DNA of 64,000 nt from Oscillospiraceae bacterium. Its GTDB lineage: Bacteria > Bacillota > Clostridia > Oscillospirales > Oscillospiraceae. The notes under the pieces are model-generated. The model saw only the letters and a program-made list of their open reading frames with translations, was not told where the DNA came from and did not search any database. A program made the position numbers and the translations under genes. Shown here one piece after another: positions 33,946-43,418 of the stretch. Positions within the stretch are counted from its first letter, which is position 1; the number at the start of each line of letters is the position of its first letter. The DNA lies in contig JAFSEW010000066.1 of NCBI GenBank assembly GCA_017435525.1, forward strand, positions 20,888 to 84,887, written 5' to 3'.

Positions 33946-34560
33946 CGACGGTGCAGTATCCTAGTCAGAACCGCCGATTCCCAGGTAGGGCCTAAAAATC
34001 CTATGAAGGGCATATCGATGAAGTCCCTGGTGCCTGCTTTTTACGCCCAGTTTAGGGTGGGTGCTGGGGGTTAAGGATTCCGGGCGCGCTCCAATGGCAT
34101 GGAGCATACGACCCGACTTCCGTGGAGACCTGGTGTTGTGCGACGAAGTTGAGAACTCCGTATGGAAGCCGCTTCGCGTACGAGCCTGGTATGAACCTGC
34201 AAAGCGGTGCGCAGAATCGTGTGCTGTGTGCAGTGTAGCCTGCCTTGAGTGAGTATGCGGGGAAAGAGGACAAACGCCTGGTATGTTGTGGCCAGACTAC
34301 TGGCGTTATCGCTTCTGGAAACCATCCTTGCAAAAGAGGCTAAGGTTTCGGTGGGTTTTGCTGTGGAAAACACCTAGGCTGTCGTGAAAGGGCAGGCAGG
34401 GGATTACAGTACGGTCTGAGTGGCAATCGGGTACTCATTTTGGCAACGTTTGAGCGGACGGATCAAAAGGAAACTGCCTGCGCGGCAACGGCAGGTTCTG
34501 TCTGGAGAAAATCAACCCGACCTAAGCCGTAAGATTTATCCTGCCTGCCACCGTTTTTAT
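33946..34560 (+). ncRNA. ole: OLE RNA (ornate large extremophilic RNA)
   Basis: About 610 nt with no plausible reading frame, rich in local complementarity, preceded by a promoter. The size and the immediately following four-helix membrane protein gene (OapA) and dxs match the known OLE RNA locus of Bacillus halodurans and relatives, where the RNA and OapA form a membrane ribonucleoprotein. Long-range pairing is visible: GGGCAGGCAGG (from 34391) with CCTGCCTGCC (about 34540-34549), and a local stem GCCTGC...GCAGGT near 34473-34497. Identification rests on size, context and structure, not on an alignment; ends are approximate. Confidence 0.85.
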
Positions 34561-34586
34561 TAAAAAGATTAAAGGGGTATTTTGTC

Positions 34587-35171
34587 GTGTCCAAGTCTGA
34601 CCCGGCTGCGTCAAAACGCGAGAGAAACAAGACCATCCGCTGGGTGGTAACAATCTTCTTTGTAACTATGTTTGTTTCCGGCACAATTACACTGGTTTCG
34701 GATGCATTAATGGCAGGAAGTTCTATGTTTGTTGCATTCCTGATCCTGTTGCTGATTGTGCTGATTGGTATTATTTTTGATATCATTGGTGTTGCGGTAA
34801 CTTCTGCGGATGAAAAACCCTTTCATTCCATGGCTTCCCGTAAAGTTCCGGGTGCCATGGACTCCATTAAGCTGCTGAGAAACGCAGAGCGTGTCAGCTC
34901 CATCTGCAACGATGTGGTGGGCGATATTTGCGGCGTTGTTTCCGGCAGTGCTTCTGCTACCATTGCACTGCAGATTTTGCAAAACTTTGATTTTTCCTGG
35001 CCCCAGGTTGTATCTTTGATGATGTCTGCCCTGGTTGCCGGATTAACTGTGGCCGGTAAAGCAATTGGCAAAACCTTTGCCATTGGTTCCTGCACGAAAA
35101 TTGTAACGCTGGTAGGAAGCGTGCTGTACCAGCTGCGGCACATATTTGATTTCAAGAAAAAGAAAAAATAA
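34587..35171 (+). CDS. oapA: OLE-associated membrane protein OapA
   Basis: A 194-residue membrane protein with about four hydrophobic helices (roughly 20-41, 45-70, 108-130 and 140-165), a basic N-terminus (SKRERNKTIRW) and a basic tail (HIFDFKKKKK). Its position just downstream of the large RNA and 19 bases before dxs matches OapA, the known binding partner that holds OLE RNA at the membrane. The start is GTG 34587 after AAAGGGG. A relative of DUF21/CorB-type transporters is a related description. Confidence 0.85.
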   Translation: MSKSDPAASKRERNKTIRWVVTIFFVTMFVSGTITLVSDALMAGSSMFVAFLILLLIVLIGIIFDIIGVAVTSADEKPFHSMASRKVPGAMDSIKLLRNAERVSSICNDVVGDICGVVSGSASATIALQILQNFDFSWPQVVSLMMSALVAGLTVAGKAIGKTFAIGSCTKIVTLVGSVLYQLRHIFDFKKKKK

Positions 35172-35190
35172 ATCGTTAGGTTGTGTAATT

Positions 35191-37056
35191 TTGAATCTAC
35201 TGGAAACGATTCACGGACATGAAGACCTGGCTTTGCTCTCTGATGCACAGAGAATTCAACTGTGTGGAGAAATCAGACAGTTTTTAGTAGCCAGCGTATC
35301 CCAAACGGGAGGACATTTGGCCTCCAATTTGGGCGTTGTAGAGTTGTCTGTGGCCATCGAAACCGTTTTTGATACTATGAAAGACCGCTTGGTTTTCGAT
35401 GTTGGGCATCAGGCTTATGTGCACAAGGTGCTGACAGGACGCCGGGCGGATTTTTCTACTTTACGCCAGTTTGGTGGTATTTCCGGCTTTCCTAAGCCCG
35501 GTGAAAGTGACGCAGACGCATTTGTAGCCGGACATGCATCCAGCTCCGTGTCCATTGCCTTGGGCATGGCGAGAGCGAGAACGCTGCAGAATCAGCAATA
35601 TCATGTGATTACTTTGATTGGCGATGGCGCTGCCACCGGCGGAATGGCCTATGAAGGTCTTAATGATGCTGCGGTCAGCGGCGAACCGATGATCGTGATT
35701 CTGAATGATAATGCTATGTCCATCGACAGAAATGTGGGTGGCATGGCATCACATTTGTCCAGGCTTCGTACGAAGGAATACTATTTGGGATTGAAACAGA
35801 AATATCGTACACTGCTTAAGAAAATTCCCGGCGGTGAAGCAGTCTATAAGGTGACGCACAAAGTGAAAGACTGGCTTCGCAGAGCGTTGATTCCCACCAC
35901 CATTTTTGAGAATATGGGTATGACCTATCTTGGCCCGGTGGACGGTCATGATGTGAATAACCTGATTTTCTTGCTGCGCACAGCACGGGATATGAACCGT
36001 CCGGTGCTGCTGCATGTGATGACCCAAAAAGGGCGTGGCTATATCCCGGCAGAACGCAGCCCCTCGCGTTTTCATGGTGTGGGAAGATTTGATCCGGAAA
36101 CCGGCAGCTTGCCCATTGGAAACGGCAAAAGCTTTTCTGAGGCTTTTGGAAAAACCATGTGCACCATCGCGGAGGAGAACCCCAAGCTGTGTGCCATTAC
36201 CGCTGCCATGCCGGCCGGTACTGGCCTCTTGCCCTTTAAAGCCTCTTATCCGAAGCGGCTGTTTGATGTGGGTATCGCAGAAGAACATGCTGTGTCTATG
36301 GCAGGTGGTTTAGCCAAGCAGGGAATGGTTCCCGTGGTGGCCCTGTATTCCACATTCCTGCAAAGATCTTACGATATGGTCTTTCAGGATATTGCCATGC
36401 TGAGGCTGCATGTTATCTTTGCAGTGGATAGGGCAGGCCTGGTGGGAGAAGACGGAGAAACCCACCATGGCGTGTATGACTTGGGCTTTTTGCGTCAGGT
36501 TCCCGGAATGAAGATTTTGTGCCCTGCCAGCTGCGCAGAGCTTTCCGATATGCTGACCTGGGCAGCTGCAGAATTTGATGGACCTGTTGCCATCCGTTAT
36601 CCAAGAGGCGGTGATGGGGGATATTCCGGCTCTGACTGGAACCCCGCAGCCGGCAGTGTGGTGTGCCACCGCAGGGGAACAGCCTTTACAATCATCACCT
36701 ATGGAAAACTGATTAATCACGCCTTAACGGCAGCTGAACTTTTGGCCGAACAGGGTGTGGAAATAACGGTTTTGCGGCTCATGGAACTTTCCAATGCATC
36801 TCTGGAGGCGCTTGCAGTTGGTATGCCATTGGCATCCAATGTGCTGATTCTGGAGGAAATTTGTGCAGGATCGGGTATCCGTGAGGCCATGGCATGGGCC
36901 ATCCATAAAGAACATCCTGATATTACTGTGGAAGGAATTGACCTTGGCCACAGATTTGTGCCGCACGGCGATGTGAATACGCTGTATCAGCATTTCGGCT
37001 TGGATGCGCAATCCATATGTGATTACATTTTGGGGGTAGTTCATAATGAAAATTAA
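35191..37056 (+). CDS. dxs: 1-deoxy-D-xylulose-5-phosphate synthase
   Basis: Thiamine-diphosphate enzyme of the MEP isoprenoid pathway, about 621 residues. Seen: GGHLASNLGVVELSVAIETVF, VFDVGHQAYVHK, the ThDP motif GDGAATGGMAYEGLNDAA...ILNDNAMSI, DVGIAEEHAVSMAGGLA and RAGLVGEDGETHHGVYDL. No good ATG fits; TTG 35191 (LNLLETI) with AGGTTG upstream is the most likely start, since homologues begin there. Genes tlyA-nadK-argR-recN follow as in many Firmicutes. Confidence 0.94.
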   Translation: MNLLETIHGHEDLALLSDAQRIQLCGEIRQFLVASVSQTGGHLASNLGVVELSVAIETVFDTMKDRLVFDVGHQAYVHKVLTGRRADFSTLRQFGGISGFPKPGESDADAFVAGHASSSVSIALGMARARTLQNQQYHVITLIGDGAATGGMAYEGLNDAAVSGEPMIVILNDNAMSIDRNVGGMASHLSRLRTKEYYLGLKQKYRTLLKKIPGGEAVYKVTHKVKDWLRRALIPTTIFENMGMTYLGPVDGHDVNNLIFLLRTARDMNRPVLLHVMTQKGRGYIPAERSPSRFHGVGRFDPETGSLPIGNGKSFSEAFGKTMCTIAEENPKLCAITAAMPAGTGLLPFKASYPKRLFDVGIAEEHAVSMAGGLAKQGMVPVVALYSTFLQRSYDMVFQDIAMLRLHVIFAVDRAGLVGEDGETHHGVYDLGFLRQVPGMKILCPASCAELSDMLTWAAAEFDGPVAIRYPRGGDGGYSGSDWNPAAGSVVCHRRGTAFTIITYGKLINHALTAAELLAEQGVEITVLRLMELSNASLEALAVGMPLASNVLILEEICAGSGIREAMAWAIHKEHPDITVEGIDLGHRFVPHGDVNTLYQHFGLDAQSICDYILGVVHNEN

Positions 37057-37849
37057 AAAGCGCCTGGATGTCCTGCTGACAGAGCGTGGTCACGCGGACA
37101 ACAGAACAAAAGCACAGGCTATTATTATGAGCGGACTTGTCTATGTAAACGGCCAGAAGGCGGATAAGCCCGGTGTCTCCTATGAAGAGAGTGTGGATAT
37201 TGAAGTGAGAACCGGTGCATGTCCCTATGTCAGCCGGGGCGGCCTGAAACTGGAAAAAGCTCTGCGGGATTTTGGCGTTGACCCTACCGGATTTGTTTGC
37301 AGCGATTCCGGCGCGTCTACCGGCGGATTTACAGACTGTCTGCTGCAGCAGGGAGCCAAGAAGGTTTTTGCGATTGATGTGGGTTACGGTCAGCTGGACT
37401 GGAAAATCCGCAGCGACCCCAGAGTTGTGGTAATGGAACGCACCAATGTGCGCTATGTTACCCCGGAGCAGCTGGGAGAACCCCTGGATCTTTCCGTTGT
37501 GGATGTTAGCTTTATTTCCCTGAAGATCGTCCTGCCCGTAATTAAGACATTCCTGAAAGAAACCGGTCAGGTGCTTTGCCTGATTAAACCCCAGTTCGAG
37601 GCAGGCAAGGAAAAAGTGGGAAAGAAGGGCGTTGTGCGTGACCCGGAAACCCATAAAGAGGTGCTTGATAATTTCGTTGCCTTGGCCAACGAACTGGAAT
37701 TTAAGATTCTTGGTCTTACATTTTCTCCTGTAAAAGGTCCGGAAGGAAATATCGAATTTCTGGGACATCTGACCCTGGATAATCGGCCGGGAATTACACC
37801 GGATACTGCGCTTGTGGTAGAGCAAGCACATCATACACTAAAGGGGTGA
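37046..37849 (+). CDS. tlyA: TlyA family rRNA (cytidine-2'-O)-methyltransferase / hemolysin A-like
   Basis: A 267-residue protein with an N-terminal S4 domain (RLDVLLTERGHADNRTKAQAII, about 5-27) and an FtsJ-type Rossmann methyltransferase (SDSGASTGGFTDCLLQQGAKKVFAIDVG). Mycobacterial TlyA methylates 16S and 23S rRNA and is needed for capreomycin susceptibility; older haemolysin annotations are misleading. Overlaps the dxs end by 11 bases. Confidence 0.92.
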   Translation: MKIKKRLDVLLTERGHADNRTKAQAIIMSGLVYVNGQKADKPGVSYEESVDIEVRTGACPYVSRGGLKLEKALRDFGVDPTGFVCSDSGASTGGFTDCLLQQGAKKVFAIDVGYGQLDWKIRSDPRVVVMERTNVRYVTPEQLGEPLDLSVVDVSFISLKIVLPVIKTFLKETGQVLCLIKPQFEAGKEKVGKKGVVRDPETHKEVLDNFVALANELEFKILGLTFSPVKGPEGNIEFLGHLTLDNRPGITPDTALVVEQAHHTLKG

Positions 37850-37853
37850 AACT

Positions 37854-38717
37854 GTGAAAAAAATCATACTGACCCCCAATCCTTACCGGGATAAGGAATT
37901 CCAGACTGTCCGTGAAGCGGCAGAGATTTTGCGCAGTGCCGGTTTGGAACCCAAAATTTGCTTGCCTTTTGAAGTGGACCGCAGTTTTCAGCTGCCCCGT
38001 GATCTGAGAATGCATCGTTTGGATCGGGAATTACCCGGCGCAGCCGGCGTTGTTTGCTTCGGCGGCGACGGAACAATTCTGCACATGGCAAAAGCCGCAA
38101 CCCGCCACGGCGTCCCCGTACTGGGTGTAAACATTGGCACGATGGGCTTTATGGCAGAACTGGAAAGTACGGAACTGCATATGCTATCCAAGCTGGCCAA
38201 TCATGAATATACGCTGGACAAGCGTATGATGCTGGATGTTACCGTGCATCGGGACCGGGACATTATTTTCCATGACATTGGTTTGAATGATGCTGTGATT
38301 ACAAAAGGTGCAATTGCCAGAGTGGTGCACCTGGGTGTCAAATGCGATGGCGTTCCGGCAATGGAATGCAGCGGTGACGGTGTGATTATTGCCACGCCGA
38401 CCGGTTCTACCGCATACAGTCTGAGCGCCGGCGGCCCGATTGTGGAACCGGAAGCCCAGAATATGCTGATCACCCCCATTTGTCCCCATGATATGTTGAG
38501 CCGCTGTGTAGTGGCTTCCCAGAATCGAGTCGTTACCGTGGAATTGATAAAGAACCCCAACAGGAATGCCTATCTGTCTGTAGACGGAGGAAAGGCACAA
38601 AGACTGAATATAGGCGATGTAGCTACGATTCGCAGATCCAACCTGGTTACAAAATTGATTCGCCTGAAAGACCGCAGCTTTTACGATGTGGTGAATATGA
38701 AATTCAAGAATGGATGA
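37854..38717 (+). CDS. nadK: NAD kinase
   Basis: ATP-dependent NAD kinase of 287 residues. The GGDGT motif is at 70-74 (CFGGDGTILHMAKAA), NIGTMGFMAELE follows, and the C-terminal domain has the conserved GDGVIIATPTGSTAYSLSAGGPIVEPE. Five bases after tlyA; its last eight bases precede the argR start. Confidence 0.95.
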   Translation: MKKIILTPNPYRDKEFQTVREAAEILRSAGLEPKICLPFEVDRSFQLPRDLRMHRLDRELPGAAGVVCFGGDGTILHMAKAATRHGVPVLGVNIGTMGFMAELESTELHMLSKLANHEYTLDKRMMLDVTVHRDRDIIFHDIGLNDAVITKGAIARVVHLGVKCDGVPAMECSGDGVIIATPTGSTAYSLSAGGPIVEPEAQNMLITPICPHDMLSRCVVASQNRVVTVELIKNPNRNAYLSVDGGKAQRLNIGDVATIRRSNLVTKLIRLKDRSFYDVVNMKFKNG

Positions 38718-38727
38718 GGTGAGATGC

Positions 38728-39183
38728 ATGAAAACACAACGACAGGCAAAAATTATGGAGATCATTTCCGGCCAGAATGTGGAAACACAGGAGCAGCTGC
38801 TGACACTGCTGCAGGCAGAAGGCTTTCGTGGAACGCAGGCAACCATTTCCCGTGATATTAAAGAACTCAGAATCGTCAAGGAACTTACCAGTCTGGGAAC
38901 TTACCGCTATACAGCGGCAGGGAGTGAGCCTTCAGGGTCTTTTTCTTCCCGCCTGAATGCGATTTTCCGGGAGTGTGTCACCGGTTTTGACTATGCACAG
39001 AATATCATCATCATCCGGACTTTGCCGGGATTGGCTTCTGCTGCGGGTTCCGCCATTGACGCGATGAATATGCATCTGGTTGTTGGCTGCCTGGCCGGTG
39101 ATGATACGGTCATGGTGGTTATGCGTGACAATAATGCCGCAGCTGCATTCTGCGGCGAGATTAAGAATCTGATCAACAGATAA
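38728..39183 (+). CDS. argR: Arginine repressor (ArgR/AhrC)
   Basis: A 151-residue hexameric repressor/activator of arginine metabolism. N-terminal winged helix (TQEQLLTLLQAEGFRGTQATISRDIKELRIVK) and C-terminal arginine-binding and oligomerisation domain (NIIIIRTLPGLASAAGSAIDAM...GDDTVMVVMRD). ATG 38728 has GAGGTGAG upstream; the nadK stop lies 11 bases before. No arginine genes are in the window, as is common for the nadK-argR-recN cluster. Confidence 0.94.
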   Translation: MKTQRQAKIMEIISGQNVETQEQLLTLLQAEGFRGTQATISRDIKELRIVKELTSLGTYRYTAAGSEPSGSFSSRLNAIFRECVTGFDYAQNIIIIRTLPGLASAAGSAIDAMNMHLVVGCLAGDDTVMVVMRDNNAAAAFCGEIKNLINR

Positions 39184-39196
39184 AGGAGGTTTGCTT

Positions 39197-40849
39197 GTGC
39201 TGAGCTTGCTGCATATTGAGAATATCGCGGTTATTGAATGCTGCGACATTTCTTTTGACAGTGGATTCAATATCCTCACCGGTGAGACCGGCGCAGGTAA
39301 ATCCATTGTGATCGACGCAATTTCTGCAATTTTGGGCGAGCGTGCCTACCGTGATATGATTCGAACCGGCACAGACAAAGCCTCGGTGCGGGCAGTTTTT
39401 ACGGATGTTCCGAAGCTGCAGTGGTTTGAAGACAATGGTGTGGAATATGATCCGGAGACTGTCATTCAAAGAGATATTCACCTGGATGGAAAGAATATTT
39501 GCCGTGTTAACGGAAGTCTGGTTTCCGTCACAATTCTGAGAAAACTTGGAATTCAGCTCATCAATATTCATGGCCAGCACGACAGTGCATCCTTGTTTGA
39601 TGAAAACAATCATCTGCAGTTCTTGGATGATTTTGCTTCAAACCAGGCATTACGGGAAGATTATCTTTACAAATATGAAGCGGTTGATGCGCTGCGCCGT
39701 GAGATCCGGAGAATGACCATGGACGAGAGTGAAAAGCTCCGTCGGATGGAAACGCTCCGCTATCAGATTGAAGAGATTTCCAAAGCAGCTCTGGAACCCG
39801 GCGAGGATGAACAGCTGGAAGAAAGACGAAAGATTCTGCAGAATGCTGAAAAGCTGTCCGATGGCATGGACGCCGCTGTGGAGTGCCTGTACGGTGGTGA
39901 TGACTCTGACGGTGCGGCAACACTTCTGGCCCAGGCGGAACGGGAACTTGCCCGGCTTGCCAAATACACAGATGCGTTTACGCAGATTCACGCGCAGGTT
40001 GCGGATTTGATGTATCAGGTTCAGGATGCGGCGGAAACGGTACGCGATGCCAGAGACGGTTTATCTTACTCCGCGGAAGAATTGGAAAGAATCGAAGACA
40101 GACTGGATGTCATCCATCGGCTGCGGCGCAAGTATGGTGTAACTTGCATTGATATTTTGGAATACCTGGAGAACGCAAAGCGGGAACTGGACGAAATCGA
40201 GTTTGCCGATGATCATTTGGAGCGGCTGAAAAAGAAACTGCAGAAAGCGGAGCAAACCGCATGGGAGGCAGCGAAACTTCTGCGGGAGAACAGAAAGACC
40301 ACGGCGCAAACGCTGCAGACCAGAATCCTGCAGGAACTGGCGCAGCTGGATATGCCTCGGGTACAGTTTTCCTGTGAATTCGCAGAAATTCCCCTCAGTA
40401 GTAACGGCGCTGATGCTGTGGCATTTTATATGTCTGCCAATGCAGGTGAGGCGCTGAAACCCTTGAGCAAGGTTGCTTCCGGTGGTGAATTGGCCCGCAT
40501 TATGCTGGCTATGAAGAATGTACTGGCAGAGCAGGACAAGGTAGCGACGCTGATTTTCGACGAAGTTGACACCGGTGTTTCTGGAAGAGCCGCGCAGAAA
40601 GTAGCTGAAAAGCTGCGCAGTGTTGCCAAGTCCAAGCAGGTTTTGTGTGTAACGCACCTGCCGCAGCTGGCAGCGCTGGCAACAACTCATCTGCTGATTG
40701 CGAAAGCAGAACGGAGTGGGCGTACTTTCACAACGGTTACGCCGTTGGATCTGGAAGGCCGGAAACAGGAACTGGCCCGAATTATCGGTGGTACAAATAT
40801 TACGGAAACAACCCTCAAGAGCGCAGGAGAGATGCTGCGTGTAAACTGA
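39197..40849 (+). CDS. recN: DNA repair protein RecN
   Basis: SMC-like ATPase of about 550 residues that helps double-strand break repair. Walker A (ILTGETGAGKS, near 30-38), long coiled coils (about 160-220 and 280-375), and a C-terminal signature LSKVASGGELARIMLAMKNVL with Walker B TLIFDEVDTGVSGRAAQKVAEKL. The start is GTG 39197 placed seven bases from AAAGGAGG; TTG 39191 is too near. Last gene of the OLE-dxs unit. Confidence 0.94.
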   Translation: MLSLLHIENIAVIECCDISFDSGFNILTGETGAGKSIVIDAISAILGERAYRDMIRTGTDKASVRAVFTDVPKLQWFEDNGVEYDPETVIQRDIHLDGKNICRVNGSLVSVTILRKLGIQLINIHGQHDSASLFDENNHLQFLDDFASNQALREDYLYKYEAVDALRREIRRMTMDESEKLRRMETLRYQIEEISKAALEPGEDEQLEERRKILQNAEKLSDGMDAAVECLYGGDDSDGAATLLAQAERELARLAKYTDAFTQIHAQVADLMYQVQDAAETVRDARDGLSYSAEELERIEDRLDVIHRLRRKYGVTCIDILEYLENAKRELDEIEFADDHLERLKKKLQKAEQTAWEAAKLLRENRKTTAQTLQTRILQELAQLDMPRVQFSCEFAEIPLSSNGADAVAFYMSANAGEALKPLSKVASGGELARIMLAMKNVLAEQDKVATLIFDEVDTGVSGRAAQKVAEKLRSVAKSKQVLCVTHLPQLAALATTHLLIAKAERSGRTFTTVTPLDLEGRKQELARIIGGTNITETTLKSAGEMLRVN

Positions 40850-40911
40850 GGAACGATGTAATTATGAAAAGTACGAATGTTGTTTTCTGAAAAATACTTT
40901 CGCGTTTATGC

Positions 40912-40940
40912 TTGACAAATACCTGGCATTTTGTTAGGAT
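40912..40940 (+). promoter_or_regulatory. Promoter of the tyrS T-box transcript
   Basis: TTGACA (40912-40917), 17 nt, TAGGAT (40935-40940). Confidence 0.68.
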
Positions 40941-40946
40941 ACTGTC

Positions 40947-41208
40947 AGCTTCATACGAACGCACAGATGGGAAGAAGTAAGTGCTTACTGTTCTACAGAG
41001 AACTGCCGGTTGGTGCAAGGCAGCAGCACAGCGCACCCAAATACCTCCCGGAGCGGCTTGCCTGAAATAATAGTAGGGGAAGACGGGTTCGCCCGATACA
41101 GCGAGAGCCGTTGTCAGACGGCCTGAGGGCAATGTTGTGAGACTTTGCCGAATCAGAGGTGGTACCACGCGCTTTGCGTCCTCTGTCCGAAAGGACAGAG
41201 GACTTTTT
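40947..41208 (+). promoter_or_regulatory. T-box leader controlling tyrS, tyrosine specifier
   Basis: The T-box sequence AGAGGTGGTACCACGCG (about 41155-41171) and a terminator hairpin (GTCCTCTGTCC / GGACAGAGGAC, then five T) are unmistakable. Stem I starts near 40955 with GGGAAGAAGTA and the apical AG-bulge region; the specifier loop AAATACCTCCC holds UAC (41042-41044), a tyrosine codon, matching the downstream gene. Uncharged tRNA-Tyr would bind UAC and the UGGU of the T-box to block termination. Stem boundaries were judged by eye. Confidence 0.93.
41178..41208 (+). terminator. Regulated terminator of the tyrS T-box
   Basis: Eleven-bp stem with GAAA loop (41178-41188, 41193-41203) plus TTTTT. 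The antiterminator alternative uses the T-box just upstream. Confidence 0.93.
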
Positions 41209-41241
41209 GTTTTTCAAAAATATCATTAGGAGGAATACCAA

Positions 41242-42465
41242 ATGCAATTATATGATGAGCTGGTTGCCAGAGGCTTGATCGCCCAGGTAACCAATGAAGA
41301 AGAGATCAAGGAGATGATCAACAACGGCAAGGCCACATTCTATATTGGCTTTGACCCCACTGCGGACTCTCTCCATGTGGGTCATTTTATGGCACTGTGC
41401 CTGATGAAGCGGCTGCAGATGGCTGGCAATAAGCCTATTGCCCTGATCGGCGGCGGTACTGCCATGATCGGCGACCCCTCCGGCAGAACGGACATGCGTT
41501 CCATGATGACTGCCGAGACCATTCAGCACAACTGTGACTGCTTTAAGAAGCAGATGGAGCGGTTCATCGAGTTCGGTGAAGGCAAAGCACAGATGGTCAA
41601 TAATGCCGACTGGCTGCTGGATCTGAACTATGTGGATGTTCTGCGCGAAGTTGGTGCCTGCTTCTCTGTGAACAACATGCTCAGAGCAGAATGCTACAAG
41701 CAGCGCATGGAGAAGGGCCTGAGCTTCCTGGAGTTCAACTATATGATTATGCAGTCTTACGACTTCTACTACCTGTACCAGAACTACGGCTGCAACATGC
41801 AGTTCGGCGGCAATGACCAGTGGAGCAATATGCTGGGCGGCACTGAACTGATCCGCAGAAAGCTGGGCAAGGACGCTCATGCCATGACCATCACGCTGCT
41901 TCTGAATTCCGAAGGCAAGAAGATGGGCAAGACTGCCAAGGGTGCAGTGTGGCTGGACCCCAACAAGACCACTCCCTTTGATTTCTATCAGTACTGGAGA
42001 AATGTTGAGGATGCCGATGTCCTGAAGTGCATCCGTATGCTGACATTCCTGCCCCTGGAGCAGATCAATGAGATGGACTCCTGGAAGGATGCCCAGCTGA
42101 ACACTGCCAAGGAAATTCTGGCTTATGAGCTGACCAAGCTGGTCCACGGTGAGGAGGAAGCTGCCAAGGCACAGGCTGCTGCCAAGGCACTCTTCGCAGG
42201 CGGCGGTGATGATGCCAATATGCCCACCACTGAAATTACTGCTGCGCAGCTGACAGACGGCAAGATCGGTATTCTGAATCTGATGGTGGCCTGCAAGCTG
42301 GCTGGCTCCAACGGCGAAGCCCGGCGTCTGGTGCAGCAGGGCGGTGTTTTCGTCAATGATGAGAAGGTTCCGGATCATACTTTTGCTGTTACCGCAGAAA
42401 TGCTGAAGGAAGGCGTCAAGCTCCGCAAGGGCAAGAAGGTTTTCCATAAGGCTGTGTTGGCATAA
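41242..42465 (+). CDS. tyrS: Tyrosyl-tRNA synthetase
   Basis: Class I synthetase of 407 residues. HVGH lies at 45-48 (HIGH class), the KMSKS-equivalent is KMGKTAKGAVW near 231, and a C-terminal S4 domain (about 340-407) binds tRNA. The motif MIGDPSGRTDMRS and the tyrosine pocket (YDFYYLYQNYGCNMQFGGNDQWSN) are typical. Codon use is strongly biased, as for highly expressed genes. Controlled by the tyrosine T-box. Confidence 0.97.
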   Translation: MQLYDELVARGLIAQVTNEEEIKEMINNGKATFYIGFDPTADSLHVGHFMALCLMKRLQMAGNKPIALIGGGTAMIGDPSGRTDMRSMMTAETIQHNCDCFKKQMERFIEFGEGKAQMVNNADWLLDLNYVDVLREVGACFSVNNMLRAECYKQRMEKGLSFLEFNYMIMQSYDFYYLYQNYGCNMQFGGNDQWSNMLGGTELIRRKLGKDAHAMTITLLLNSEGKKMGKTAKGAVWLDPNKTTPFDFYQYWRNVEDADVLKCIRMLTFLPLEQINEMDSWKDAQLNTAKEILAYELTKLVHGEEEAAKAQAAAKALFAGGGDDANMPTTEITAAQLTDGKIGILNLMVACKLAGSNGEARRLVQQGGVFVNDEKVPDHTFAVTAEMLKEGVKLRKGKKVFHKAVLA

Positions 42466-42499
42466 AAATTGCGCCCGTTCATCATGAACGGGCGCTTAT
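42466..42499. terminator. Bidirectional terminator between tyrS and dapA
   Basis: GCGCCCGTTCAT / ATGAACGGGCGC (42471-42482 with 42484-42495), TTATTTAT on the right and AATTTTTAT on the reverse of the left flank. Confidence 0.82.
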
Positions 42500-43369
42500 T
42501 TATGTCAGAATGGCTTTCAGTTTTTTTGCAAGCTCCGCAGATAAAGGCGTTAAAGGCATACGGCAGTTTCCACAATCATAACCAATGTATTTCATAGCAG
42601 CTTTCACAGGAATGGGATTTACTTCGCTGAACAGCAAATCCGTAAGCGGGAGAAAATGCGCCTGAAGTTCTGCTGCTGTATCGAAATCACCTGCGATTGC
42701 GGCCAAAACCATTGCCTGCATTTCAGTAGGAAAGATATTGGACAGGACTGAGATAATGCCCGCACCGCCAAGGGAAATCACTGGAACCGCTTGCTCATCA
42801 TTGCCTGACCATATGGAAAAATCATCGCCGCAAAGATGCCGGATTCTTGTTATTTTGCATATATCCGACGAGGCTTCCTTGATGCCGGCAATGTTTTCGA
42901 TTGCGGATAATTCCTTGTAAACGCTAACCGGGATATCCACGCCGGTTCTGGAGGGAACATTGTAGGCAATGATTGGGATATCTACACTGTTTGCGATGAC
43001 CCGGTAATGGGCAGTCAGACCGGCTGGGGTTGCTTTGTTGTAGTATGGGCTGACAATCAAAAGCCCGTCAACACCCTGGTCTTGTGCGGCCTTGCTTAGT
43101 GCAATGGTATGCTCTGTAGAATTAGAGCCTGTTCCCGCGATAATCATGCAGTCTTTACCGGCAAATGCTTTGCACCGTCGGAAAAGTTCCAGCTTTTCTT
43201 CGTCGGAAAGGGTAGGTGACTCGCCGGTGGTGCCGCAGATTACCACAGCAGGAATACCGGCATCCATCTGTCTTCTGAGCAAAACCTCCATCATGGGGTA
43301 ATTCACATGGCCGTCGAGAAACGGTGTGACAAGTGCAGTGCATACGCCTGAGAAGAATGGTTTTTTCAT
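42500..43369 (-). CDS. dapA: 4-hydroxy-tetrahydrodipicolinate synthase
   Basis: Condenses pyruvate and aspartate semialdehyde in lysine and peptidoglycan precursor synthesis. About 289 residues; typical GTTGESPTL loop, catalytic Tyr136 (AYNVPSRTG) and Schiff-base Lys164 (GIKEASSD). The ATG at 43369 with GGAGG upstream is the real start; the frame running back to 43555 crosses the queA promoter. Isolated gene; other dap genes are outside the window. Confidence 0.95.
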   Translation of the reverse strand: MKKPFFSGVCTALVTPFLDGHVNYPMMEVLLRRQMDAGIPAVVICGTTGESPTLSDEEKLELFRRCKAFAGKDCMIIAGTGSNSTEHTIALSKAAQDQGVDGLLIVSPYYNKATPAGLTAHYRVIANSVDIPIIAYNVPSRTGVDIPVSVYKELSAIENIAGIKEASSDICKITRIRHLCGDDFSIWSGNDEQAVPVISLGGAGIISVLSNIFPTEMQAMVLAAIAGDFDTAAELQAHFLPLTDLLFSEVNPIPVKAAMKYIGYDCGNCRMPLTPLSAELAKKLKAILT

Positions 43370-43418
43370 ACACGGATACCTCCATGCCAATCTATGCAGG
43401 AATGCAGGTATTTGTCTG

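Noticed and set aside
34052-34373. ORFs of 60-100 codons inside the OLE RNA
   Set aside because: Low-complexity translations on both strands, no ribosome-binding sites, and the region is explained as structured RNA.
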